64,000 nucleotides of DNA, taken from Rugalucina vietnamica. Its lineage: Eukaryota; Mollusca; Bivalvia; Lucinida; Lucinidae. Below are positions 9,687 to 19,414 of the stretch, piece by piece. Position 1 is the first letter of the stretch. Each line of letters starts with the position of its first letter. The stretch covers positions 43,661,071 through 43,725,070 of the forward strand of contig OZ024880.1 in the NCBI GenBank assembly GCA_964017185.1, in the 5' to 3' direction. The notes below the pieces were generated by a model that was not told the DNA's origin, did no database searches, and worked only from the letters and a program-made list of their open reading frames with translations. The translations under genes and the position numbers were made by a program.

Positions 9687-10497
9687 TAGGGATGTCAACG
9701 AATATTCGAATGTTCGAATATTCGCATTTCATACGAATATTCGAATGCGATTTCTGGATTCGAATATTCGCATAATTTTTTAACCTGCAATATTGTCATG
9801 TATCATTTTAAAGGAGGGCTCAAATTTAAGGCCAAAGGTCGAAAAAATAATATGACTAGTAATCCTGCTTGTCTGTTGAGTAATTCAAGATGGTCAACAT
9901 TTTGACACACTTGCAAATTGAGATTGCTCAATTAACAGTTTGACACTTTGTTGATTAAAGTGACACTTTGTTGATTCAAGTTGAGAATAAAGCATTGCTT
10001 GCTTTCAATAAATGTTTTAAGGTGTGAATGTCCTACAATTTGAGCTGTGTCATGTGAAACTCAATCCTTTAGGAACAACACAGTCACAACAGACCTTTCA
10101 CAAAGTACACGTAGGCCACACGATTACAATAGACCCTAAGCATTCTTGGTGGCGGATATCAGCGACATGCATGCAGAACTTAATCTTGGCTTGACAATAA
10201 TGGTGTGTTGTTGCTTTCTCAGACAGAACCCCAGAGATTTGTCATTATTAAACACCTCCAGATTGTCTAGTTTTCTATGCAAAAATTGTTGATTTTCTTA
10301 CATGGCGCCATTGGTATAGCCCAGATACGACACCATGTATATACATGTACATCATATTTTCAATACATGTACCACCAAGCAAGTCATCGTAATGGGTCTA
10401 TTGGGCATAGATGTGTATATCATTCGAATATTCGAATATATTCGAATATCCTATGCGAATATTCGAATACCAATTTTGGCATTCGTTGACATCCCTA
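9687..10497. mobile_element. Non-autonomous hAT-type element, 811 bp
   Basis: Both ends carry the perfect 17-bp inverted repeat TAGGGATGTCAACGAAT. The insertion is flanked by a perfect 8-bp duplication CTTTTATG (9679-9686 and 10498-10505). An 8-bp duplication and TIRs of the YAGGGRTG type are the mark of hAT transposons. Just inside each end is an array of the palindrome CGAATATTCG (about four at the left, three at the right), probably subterminal transposase-binding sites. No transposase is encoded; the open frames at 10277-10568 are translations of the right terminus. Confidence 0.92.
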
Positions 10498-10554
10498 CTT
10501 TTATGTTATTCTTTTATGTCCTCGATGTGAGTGTCAAAAAGTTACATCATACCT

Positions 10555-11560
10555 GCAGCCGTGTTTAAATTTCTATGAGACCTTTATTCTGGGTTTGTTC
10601 GTCTTAAAGTGCGCCCTTGTTCGGTATAAAGTGCAATGTGATGAAATACTCAATTACATTATTAGTTTAGATGTTTTTATTCATTTAAGGTCGAATAAGG
10701 TACAGTTTTAGATATCGTTTAGGACGATGCAAACGATACCGTGTCAAATACTTAGAGAAATAAATGAAAAGTATTAAATTTCCGAATTTCCATCCTTTAT
10801 ATACATTCAATTTAATATGCAATTATGTAAACAGACATATAACCGAACGAAGTTCAATAACCTTCAATTGTTTTTGAAGTGCATCTTGAACCGCATATAT
10901 GCATCTTTTATCCTCACGAGAGCATTCTTTTTACTGATGTTTAATATGATGAACGTCAACATTCTCAAAATATCCTTTCAAACTGTTTCTTGCCAATGAC
11001 AGTCACAGCAACACCTCAACTTTCTGGAATGCAAACAGAGCTACACACATATTTTGGGAGCTTCATTAATATGTTTACAATATGAATCTGTTCATAACAG
11101 AAACGATTGTCTTGAACAAGGTACAGACAGAAGTCAATTAAGTATCGTTACTTGCATTTCAAAACATGTTGTGTGGCACCAGGTGTATATTTTATGTTAT
11201 TCGTCAAAAGAAAACCAGTGTTAACAACGAATGTGACGATCAGATACGATCAGACTGTGGATTTGTTCATTTAACACTTCACTTGTTGTATGTTGTAACC
11301 AAAGTAAACCATTCGCTGTTTAATAGCTAATATAAAGGTTTCTTCATGACTTTTCTGGCCGATCAAAATTTAACTGGTCGCTAACACTGAAGACAGATTT
11401 TCCGTTTTCGAATCTTAAATGATTTAACTTGTAGCTATCTGCAATATGCTGCATTCTATTGACTTTTTGTTATAAATTTTATTGTAGATAGCATATTCAT
11501 GTTAGAGTTCTTCAGCCAAATGTCAACGATGACGTGCTGAGATGAAACGCACTGTTTTAC
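10555..11560 (+). repeat. Segmental duplication 1, left copy
   Basis: Direct copy of 12815-14065. Shared blocks in order include GTATAAAGTGCAATGTGA, AATTTCCGAATTTCCATCC, TATACATTCAATTTAATA, ACAGACAGAAGTCAATTAAG, GTGTGGCACCAGGTGTATAT and CCAAATGTCAACGATGACG. This copy lacks the family A MITE found in the right copy and so records the empty site (about 10983). No gene recognised. Confidence 0.88.
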
Positions 11561-11691
11561 AATTGATTCTTGTCAGAAGAAAGAGTGCTTTTGGCGTACG
11601 GTTGTCTTTGGTATTGGCTATTGTCAAACGGCTTTGGCTATGTCGTACAACATGCATGTTACATAATTAAAACGCCACGTCTTGAGACAGA

Positions 11692-11964
11692 CATTACGAA
11701 AACACGCCTATGACATATACATATTTTTAAGTTGTAAAAATTAGAAATTTTCAGTAGATATTTTTTTTTTTTTTTTTTTTTTTTTGTTGTTATTTTTCTT
11801 ATTTTTGCTCAAAACATAGATTGTGGGTACACGTTAGAACCGCCTTACAATTTATGTTTTGGAGCAAAAATAAGAAAAATAGGTTTACACCTGCATTCCC
11901 CAGTTTTGCTATATAAAAGTGGGGTTCAAGGGGGTATACATTGCACGGACATGTTTTCCTGATG
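11692..11964 (-). mobile_element. Family A MITE
   Basis: Starts CATTACGAAAACACG and ends GGACATGTTTTCCTGATG. Contains a T run at 11761-11785 and a palindrome centre from which about 20 bp is deleted (GTTAGAACCGCC joined to TTACAATTTATG). The stretch 11561-11691 holds nothing else recognised. Confidence 0.88.
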
Positions 11965-11999
11965 TACAAAACTTGCGCAGACACTTGAAAGCACACACC

Positions 12000-12264
12000 C
12001 ATTACGAAAACTTGTCCATGCAATATACAGAGATTTTTAAAATTTAAAAAATGAAAATTTTCAGCAAAAAAAGTTTTGATAATTTTCTTATTTTTGCTCA
12101 AAACATAGATTGTGGGTACACGCCGAGGCGGTTCTAGCGAGTACCCACAATCTATGTTTTGGAGCAAAAATAAGAAAAATAGATATACCCCTGCAAACCC
12201 CATTTTTTCTATATAAAAGTGGGGTTTAAGGGGGTATACATTTCACGGACAAGTTTTCCTGATG
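12000..12264 (-). mobile_element. Family A MITE
   Basis: Bounded by CATTACGAAAACTTGTCC and GGACAAGTTTTCCTGATG; palindrome arms on both sides of GCCGAGGCGGTTCTAGCGAG. It lies only 35 bp from the previous copy in the same orientation. The 134-codon minus-strand frame at 11799-12203 is a read-through of this MITE pair. Confidence 0.9.
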
Positions 12265-12300
12265 AAGAGATGTCTCAACAGAAACAATGAAAACATGTAC

Positions 12301-12493
12301 CAGCCGCGCCATGAGAAAACCAACAATGTGATTTTCGAACAGGTCCTACACCACCCGTTTTGTACATGCGCAGACGATTTCTTGAGGTTAGAAATTTTGG
12401 ATTCAGAAAGTAGAGGTATTATCCATATGGCGAAAACAAAGGCATTGACCAGCTTCGTAGTTGCAAAATGTTGTTTTTCTCATATGGCAGCTC
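12301..12493. mobile_element. Family B MITE, hairpin partly deleted
   Basis: Starts CAGCCGCGCCATGAGAAAAC and ends TTTTTCTCATATGGCAGCTC. Only one arm of the core hairpin remains (GGCGAAAACAAAGGCATTGACC). The following 12494-12814 shows nothing recognised. Confidence 0.75.
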
Positions 12494-12814
12494 ATACACG
12501 TACGAGACTATCACAGTTCAAATTTATTTCTGGGTGAAAAATTTGTACTTTGAGGAGGTATTGTTCTTAAATCAAAATCGCACTTTCTCTCGGAGGCGGG
12601 CAAGAGTTACTTGTATTGGTATTTCAGATAAAGCAAACAAACGACAAAATATCAAATAGAGAGTTTTGATGATAACTGAACTATGCAACTTCAAACAGTT
12701 TTGCCCGTTACATAAAATATCTAAAACACACTGGCGTCAGCTCATATTTAAATGATGAACACTCATTCAAATTATTTTAAAAACTAATATCCTAGATTTT
12801 TCTCTCCTATTCTG

Positions 12815-14065
12815 CAGCTGTGTTTGAATTTCTAGGTTGCCTTTTTTGCTGAGTTTTCTTAAGTATGCCATTATTCTGTATAAAGTGCAATGTGAGCATG
12901 ATAAGTGTTTTATTTATTTAACTTCGAATAAGTTTCAGTTTTAGTTCTCATTTAAGACGATGGAACAGAGAATGAAATGAAATTTCGTTTCATATACTTC
13001 AAAAAATAAATGAAACGTATTGAATTTCCGAATTTCCATCCGTTATATACATTCAATTTAATAAGCAATTATGTAAACATGCATATTAACCAAGCAAAAA
13101 TCAATATAGGTTACTGTATCATTTATCCTGACGACCGCTTTCTTGTTTACTGACGATTTTATATGATGAAACTCAACATTTTCAAAATATCCTTTCCAAC
13201 TCATTTCGAAAACTTGTCCATGCAATATAGAGATTTTTTTTCACCTATAAGAATTGAAAATTTCATCAGAAAAATTTCGATATTTTTCTTATTTTTGCTC
13301 AAAACATAGATTGTGGGTACACGTTAGAACCGCCTCGGCGAGGCGGTTCTAACGAGTACCCACAATTTATGTTTTGGAGCAAAAATAAGAAAAATAGGTA
13401 TGCCCCTGCGAACCCCAGTTTTATTATATAAAAGTGGGGTTTAAGGGGTTATATATTGCACGGACATGTTTTCCTGATGTGTTTCTTTCAAATCACATCA
13501 GCTGTCTGGAATGCAAACAAAGCTGCATACATATTTTGGTGCTTTAATAATATGCTTACAATATGAGTCTTTTCACAACATAAAAGTTATTCCTGCGAAA
13601 TAGTCTTGAACAAGATACAGACAGAAGTCAATTAAGTATCATTACTTGCATTTCAAAACATATTGTGTGGCACCAGGTGTATATTTTATGTGATTTGTCA
13701 AAAGAAAACCAGGCTGTATATGCTAATAAAGAATAAAAAGATCAGAACGTAGAGTTGTACATTTATCAGGTCACTTGCAGTATGGTGTTCCCAAAGTAAA
13801 CCAATTATTGCGTATTTCAATCGTGATTTATATTTACCTTGTCCCCATTGCTATGCAGACGGATCAAAGTTTAGCTGGTCGGTAACACTGAAGACAGATT
13901 TTCCTTTTTCGAATTTTCTTAAATGATTTAACTTGTAGCTATCTGCAATATGGTGCATGTTATTGACTTTTAGTTATAATTTTTATTGTAGATAGCATAT
14001 TCATGTTAGAATTCTTCAGCCAAATGTCAACGATGACGTGCTGAGATATAACGCAGTGTTTTACT
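12815..14065 (+). repeat. Segmental duplication 1, right copy
   Basis: Direct paralogue of 10555-11560, interrupted by the family A MITE at 13202-13479 and by small indels. It ends in the same CCAAATGTCAACGATGACG/TGCTGAGAT block as the left copy. Many substitutions indicate an old duplication. Confidence 0.88.
13202..13479 (-). mobile_element. Family A MITE with paralogous empty site
   Basis: Starts CATTTCGAAAACTTGTCC, has a perfect palindrome centre (GTTAGAACCGCCTCGGCGAG and its inverse) and ends TTTTCCTGATG. In the left duplication copy the flanks CAAACT and GTTTCTT are directly joined, so this insertion is younger than the duplication and duplicated at most one or two bases of target. Confidence 0.92.
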
Positions 14066-14141
14066 ATTAAGTAGTGTCGTATGAATATATGACTTGAGGG
14101 TATGTCTGAAGTGTAAGGTTGTCTTAAACCCGCGCTACTGA

Positions 14142-14416
14142 CATTACGAAAACTTGCTCATGCAATAGATAGAGAATTTTTTCAAAAACAAAAATTGAAA
14201 ATTTCATTGGAAAATTTTGTTACTTTTAATAATTTTGCTCAAAGCGTTGATTGTGGGTACACGTTAGAACCGCTTCGGACGGTTCTCTAACGAGTACCTA
14301 CAATGTATGTTTGGATCAAAAATAAGAAAAATAGGTATACCCCTGCATACCCCAGTTTTTCTATATAAAAGTGGGGTTTGTTGGGGTACACTTTTCATGG
14401 ACATGTTTTCCTGATG
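14142..14416 (-). mobile_element. Family A MITE
   Basis: Starts CATTACGAAAACTTGCTC and ends ACATGTTTTCCTGATG, with centre GTTAGAACCGCTTCGGACGG. The palindrome is slightly shortened. Confidence 0.9.
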
Positions 14417-14814
14417 AACAGTAAAATACAATTTTGACAATGTCGTCATATATATACGAGTATGTTACATGACTAAAACGCCGCTACCATTAGAGAGAAT
14501 AAGAAAATCTATCATTGGGATTGAGAACTCATTCAACAAGGATATCCCAAGTAAGTTTTCTGATTATTCAAGTATCATTCGATGCTCTGCTCTCGAATAA
14601 TCTGAAAATGAGCCTGAGATTTCTTTGTTGAGGCCTCAACACCACCACTGATTATTTTCACACCATCTCTTAAAATAGTTCGACTCTGAATAGTGTTGTC
14701 CATGCAGCCATTTTGTTTGCACACGAAACAATATGCAAATTGGTGATAAGAAAAATAAAAATAATTTTGTATTTGCACACAACTTACAAAAATATTAAAT
14801 CATAATTTTGTTTT
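14417..14814. other. Non-coding, nothing recognised
   Basis: AT-rich spacer. One 67-codon minus-strand frame without motif. Confidence 0.5.
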
Positions 14815-15045
14815 CCTCAGGAAAACGTGTCCATGAAAAGTATACCCCCTCAAACCCCACTTTTGTATAGAAAAACTGGGGTTTACCGGGTTACACATAT
14901 TTTTTCTTATTTTTGATCCAAAACATAGATTGTGGGTACTCATTAGAACAACCTCTGCAAGGTGGTTCTAACGTGTACCCACAATTAATGTTTTGGGCAA
15001 ACATATTAAAATTAATCTTAACCTTTTTCCAATAAAATTTTGAAT
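14815..15045 (+). mobile_element. Family A MITE, 3'-truncated
   Basis: Begins CCTCAGGAAAACGTGTCC, continues with TATACCCCCTCAAACCCCAC and a mutated centre (ATTAGAACAACCTCTGCAAG), and fades after GGGCAAACATATTAAAATT without a clear right terminus. The next 290 bp hold nothing recognised. Confidence 0.8.
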
Positions 15046-15335
15046 GTTTAATGCTGCATAAGATTCCCAATAAAATTAAATCTTGAGATTCTTATCAAAG
15101 CAGCAAACTACAATTACTCTTGATAAATTCCTGAAATTTACACCTGCGAGGGTAGTTTTGACTCTGACAGTTTACACCCTGCTCGTCACTTCCTTATATG
15201 GAATTTAACATAAGGTGTACGTTTCTATTAGCTAAATACAGAAATGATTGGCATTTTGAGGCAGCTAAAAAGTACTAGTACTTGGACAGAAAACTCTGAC
15301 AGATGAGTCAGTAACGCTTGGCACTCCCATAGTTC

Positions 15336-15614
15336 CATTACGAAAACAAGCTCATATAATATACAGTAATTTTTTCAGCTCAAAAATCAATAATTTTCAG
15401 AGGAAACATTTGAATAAATATTTTTCTTATTTTTGCTCAAAACATAGATTGTGGTACACGTTAGAACCGCCTCGCCAAGGCGGTTCTAACGAGTACCCAC
15501 AATCTATGTTTTGGAGCAAAATAAGAAAAATAGGCATACCCCTGCATACCCCGATTTGTTATATAAAAGTGGGGTTTAAGTGGATATACATTACACGGAC
15601 GCGTTTTCCAGATG
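15336..15614 (-). mobile_element. Family A MITE
   Basis: Starts CATTACGAAAACAAGCTC, has centre GTTAGAACCGCCTCGCCAAG and its inverse, and ends GTTTTCCAGATG. Confidence 0.9.
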
Positions 15615-16440
15615 TCTATGGAGATAATTAATAGTCAGGTACATATGTATTGCAATTCTCCGGGCCTTATGACTGATAAGTATACATAAGAAAACAGATT
15701 TTTATATCGAAATTACAATTCTTTTGAGAGGCAGATATTTCAGATAAAGCACAAAACTTTCAAAGTACCGGATAAAGGGGGTTTTTGATGATTATTGTCC
15801 CCCCCCCCCCCCTCCCAGAGACAATTCTAAAACAAACTGGATTCCGTTCATTTTAAACAATGAAGCGGCACATTAAAACTGTTATCCTAAATTTTTTTCT
15901 CTCCTATTATGCAGATGAGACGCAAATTCAATCTGTTTTCCTGTAAATTAAAGCAAATTGTTGTATATAAATGTGGGAAAATGCACCGAACATCATTTGA
16001 ATATCCGAGACAAAATAAAATTTGTTTCAAATTAGGTTTATTTTAGATTCGGAAGAAACTTTTTAGCGCATTATTTATAAATTCATTCATGAGTTCACAT
16101 TTTGTATTGAGACAAAGCATTAAATAAGAAGAAAAGAAAGATGAGGAATACAAGTAAATAAAAAAATCCAATAGAAGACTCCATATGGATTTTAACAAAA
16201 GAAAGATTTATATTTTTATTTGCTATTACTGTAGCTGGTGTTGCGCCGTGTGGCGGCCCTAAAAAGTCCCCCCGTACATCATCCATAGTGCAGATTATAT
16301 TTTCCTTTTGGCCCTTTGAGATCAGCGAGAGTATTCTGAGAAATCAGAAAAAATTCATTATCGGTTTAGATTCATTTTCTAACCAACGTTTTATATATTT
16401 TGCTCTTTTTTAAAAATACTTGTCTTTGTATCGACTGCCC
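15615..16440. other. Repeat-derived non-coding DNA
   Basis: Includes a C tract at 15801-15812. The stretch about 16220-16420 (GCGCCGTGTGGCGGCCCTAA, GTACATCATCCATAGTGCAG, TCATTATCGGTTTAGATTC) is found inverted and scattered at about 43990-44080 and 17826-17890. It therefore belongs to an old dispersed repeat whose full extent I cannot delimit. Confidence 0.55.
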
Positions 16441-16540
16441 TGTTCAATAAAAATAAAACTGAGATCCTTTAAGAGCAGTGAGCATACTTATGAAAAAGTG
16501 ATGGGCCATACCGCTGTTTCGGCTACTTAAGCCTCTTCAT
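16441..16540 (+). repeat. Dispersed repeat, left part, split by tandem TIR elements
   Basis: Blocks AACTGAGATCCTTTAAGAGC, GATGGGCCATACCGC and CTACTTAAGCC are shared with 3787-3897 and 17636-17825. The repeat resumes at 17490 (TCAGTGACCCTTTAGATTTG), so the intervening 950 bp is an insertion. Confidence 0.8.
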
Positions 16541-17013
16541 AGGGGACTGTGAACTAATTATTTATCCCATAGGCTCCAATGGTAAACCCCTGCTCTTTGA
16601 CAGTCCCTCCTGTATCCCAGGTAACACTTGGGCCATCAAAATATACATGAATTTCAAGCCAAAAGGTAGATAAAAAGATTCAAAAACCAAAAAACATACC
16701 ATCACCGGCTCATTTCTCAGCTGTTGCATCATGAAGAATGGCCGTCAATTTTTGGGAAAACCTACCTGACCTCATTTTCAAAATAACTTGTTTTAATTTT
16801 TGGACCAGAAAAAACACAATTTAAGTGCATCAGGTGGTAAATTATATACCAATTTGAAGAAAAATGATTTTTCCACTTGCTAGAAAGAAAAAAAGTATTT
16901 TTAGTTCACAAATACCATCCAATCATAAGCTTCCATTACCAGATAACAGTCTCGGAGCAACCTGCAGATTTTGACTCCTGGGATATGTTGACATAATTAG
17001 TTCCCGGTCTCCT
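16541..17013 (+). mobile_element. 473-bp TIR element, tandem copy 1
   Basis: Starts AGGGGACTGTGAACTAATTA and ends TAATTAGTTCCCGGTCTCCT. The two ends match in 18 of 21 positions as inverted repeats. No coding capacity. It lies six bases from an almost identical second copy in the same orientation. Confidence 0.88.
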
Positions 17014-17019
17014 ATATAT

Positions 17020-17492
17020 AGGGGACTGTGAACTAATTATTTATCCCATAGGCTCCAATGGTAAACCCCTGCTCTTTGACAGTCCCTCCTGTATCCCAGG
17101 TAACACTTGGGCCATCAAAATATACATGAATTTCAAGCCAAAAGGTAGATAAAAAGATTCAAAAACCAAAAAACATATCATCACCGGCTCATTTCTCAGC
17201 TGTTGCATCATGAAGAATGGCCGTCAATTTTTGGGAAAACCCACCTGACCTCTTTTTCAAAATCACTTGTTTTAATTTTTGGACCAGAAAAAACACAATT
17301 TAAGTGCATCAGGTGGTAAATTATATACCAATTTGAAGAAAAATGATTTTTCCACTTGCTAGAAAGAAAAAAAGTATTTTTAGTTCACAAATACCATCCA
17401 ATCATAAGCCTCCATTACCAGATAACAGTCTCGGAGCAACCTGCAGATTTTGACTCCTGGGATATGTTGACATAATTAGTTCCCGGTCTCCT
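17020..17492 (+). mobile_element. 473-bp TIR element, tandem copy 2
   Basis: Same length and ends as the copy at 16541. Only a handful of substitutions separate the two by eye (for example CATACC/CATATC, CCTACC/CCCACC, AAGCTT/AAGCCT). The outer flanks CTTCA and TTCAGTG suggest one 3-4 bp target duplication around the pair, so the tandem may have formed after a single insertion. Confidence 0.88.
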
Positions 17493-17635
17493 TCAGTGAC
17501 CCTTTAGATTTGGCAAAATGGAGCCAAAGAGAAATACTGTAATTTTGCAACTTTAAACAGAATAGTCGAAACAAAGACTAGTATTATCCAAACAGAGCCA
17601 AATAAACGGCACACCACCAGCTGCAGTAATAGCAA
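17493..17635 (+). repeat. Dispersed repeat, right part
   Basis: Continuation of the repeat broken at 16540: CCCTTTAGATTTGGCAAAAT, GTATTATCCAAACAGAGCC. Matches 17721-17835 closely. Confidence 0.75.
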
Positions 17636-17840
17636 ATAAAAATAAAACTGAGATCCTTTAAGAGCAGTGAGCATACTAATGAGAAAAGTGATGGACCGAA
17701 CCGCGGTTTCTGTTTCTTAAGCCTATTCAGTGACCCTTTAGATTTGGCAAAATGGAGCCAAAGAGAAACACTGTATTTTTGCAACTATCAACAGAATAGT
17801 CGATACAAAGACTAGTATTATCCAAACAGAGCCAAATATA
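17636..17840 (+). repeat. Dispersed repeat, uninterrupted copy (empty site)
   Basis: Runs AACTGAGATCCTTTAAGAGC through TTAAGCCTATTCAGTGACCC to CCAAACAGAGCC without interruption. It is the pre-insertion state for the tandem TIR elements at 16541-17492. Confidence 0.85.
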
Positions 17841-18034
17841 TAAAACGTTGGTTAGAAAATGCATCTAAACCGATAATGAATTTCTGTATTCTTAAAGTTG
17901 CAAAATCGCAGAAAATCGCAGTATTTTGCAACTTTAATCGCAAATTCGTAACCATGGTAATCAAGCTGATCAAATTTATCCACCTGAACTACAGTTGAAC
18001 AAAGCCAATATCGTGGATACCGAATCTCCCTTTT

Positions 18035-18606
18035 TTAGATCTACATCTTTCTGTTGCAAATGGATTTGTTTCTTCTAAAATTTATAATAAGCGCGATGAC
18101 TTTGATTTTGATATAGTAAATTTTCCGTTTTTGGATGGTGACGTTCCTCGTCGTGCTTTTATGGTGTATACATTTCGCAACTTACGAGGTTTGCTAAAGT
18201 CTGCAATCATGTTACAGACTTCAACGCTCGAAATAAATGTTTAACGGTCAAACTTCTCCATCAGGGCTATCGGTATCATAAACTTCGAAAAACCTTTTCT
18301 CGTAGACACTATGAACTGATTTCCAAATATAATGTTGGGTTAAAGACGCTTTTAAATTAGGGCCATTCGGAACCAGAATTTTATGGTGAATTGGTTTACA
18401 AATTTAAGAAACTTATAGGAAGTAATGATTTTTCTTTTCAGTTTAGAAAAATCATAGCACGATACAGACGTATAGGTTATAACTTGAATGTTATGCGACA
18501 GTCTGCATGCTTAGTTTTTAACCCAATCATAATTGATAACTATGCTGCCTTCTTTAATTGCACGCCGGTGGGTCGGGTGTCAGACTCTATGATGGCCCCG
18601 ACTTAA
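18035..18606 (+). pseudogene. C-terminal part of a retroelement ORF (probable reverse transcriptase), degenerate
   Basis: Read with one frameshift near 18160 and one in-frame TAG near 18360, the translation gives a continuous product: KIYNKRDDFDFDIVNFPFLD, YGVYISQLTRFAKVC, LLHQGYRYHKLRKTF, GHSEPEFYGELVYKFKK, and ends CTPVGRVSDSMMAPT then a stop. I recognise these blocks as the region after the RT fingers/palm in a retroelement ORF common in marine invertebrates (possibly Penelope-like or DIRS-like; clade not settled). The catalytic YxDD region is not present here, so the copy is 5'-truncated. A homologous fragment lies inverted at about 39.3-40.3 kb. It is followed by a conserved 3' tail. Non-functional. 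Confidence 0.65.
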
Positions 18607-19240
18607 TGCTATTCATTTTAGTTGGTTGGGGCAGGAGCTTCTTGTCTGTTGCTTGGCCCACAAGGGTCCAACTGATGTTTTTCTTTTGCTCCGGAGTTAG
18701 TAAGTTATTCGGCGCCCAGGGATCTCCATCGTCGGGCTGCTTACTGAATCTGTGAGTCCTGGTTTTTGATTCATCAGGATGTTTATCATGATTTATTTGT
18801 TTGTTCTTGATGATTCATTGACTAGTTAGAGATTCACCACGAGGACCGAAGAACTAACTAAATGTTATGAACCACTGCAGAAGCTGAGGGTGAGGTTATG
18901 GCCATGTAAAATCGATTTAAGCCCGCCAGTAACTTTATGTTACTGATCGTTCCAAGTCGATACTTCTGTGGTGGTTCTTTTTGTTTTATGTCTTGGTGTT
19001 TAATATTTTTGTGCTGTTGGCGCCTTATGTATGTTTTCATATTTTTAGTTAAGTTAAGGTAACTGATTGGCCACCTATTGGGAAAATAGCTGCTCATTCG
19101 GCTTACTAAATGTTTTCATGGTATAAGTACCTAATTGTTAGTTTGGTTTTTTCCCACCTCGGGTTTTCGGAGTGTGAATCTTTTTCTGATTGCGTCTTTT
19201 CCTGATCTTTGCCTACTTGTACCCTTTTCTCTTTGGTTTC
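18607..19240 (+). repeat. 3' tail of the retroelement
   Basis: Carries blocks repeated in at least seven other places in the window: GAGATTCACCACGAGGACCG, CACTGCAGAAGCTGAGGGTG, TCGATTTAAGCCCGCCAGTA, ACTGATCGTTCCAAG, TGGCGCCTTATGTATGTTTT, and the closing GATCTTTGCCTACTTGTACC. No ORF. Probably the 3' UTR of the element. Confidence 0.8.
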
Positions 19241-19365
19241 AATTTGCCAAATCTAAAGGGTCACTTTAGAGGCTTAAGTAGCCGAAACCGCGATATGGCC
19301 CATCCCTTTTCTTATCAATATGCTCACTGCTGCTAAAGGATCTCAGTTCTATTTTTATTTTCTAG
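19240..19365 (-). repeat. Inverted copy of the dispersed repeat at 17.6 kb
   Basis: Reverse complement of 17641-17758 (CCAAATCTAAAGGGTCACTT, GGCTTAAGTAGCCGAAACCG, GGATCTCAGTTCTATTTTTA). Together the two flank the retroelement remnant as inverted repeats. It is followed by a T run at 19383-19413. Confidence 0.8.
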
Positions 19366-19380
19366 TTTTTTTTTTCTTGT

Positions 19381-19414
<34 letters not shown>

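Noticed and set aside
11799-12203. 134-codon minus-strand frame
   Set aside because: Spans two family A MITEs and repeats the same peptide pieces. It is an artefact of the palindromic arms.
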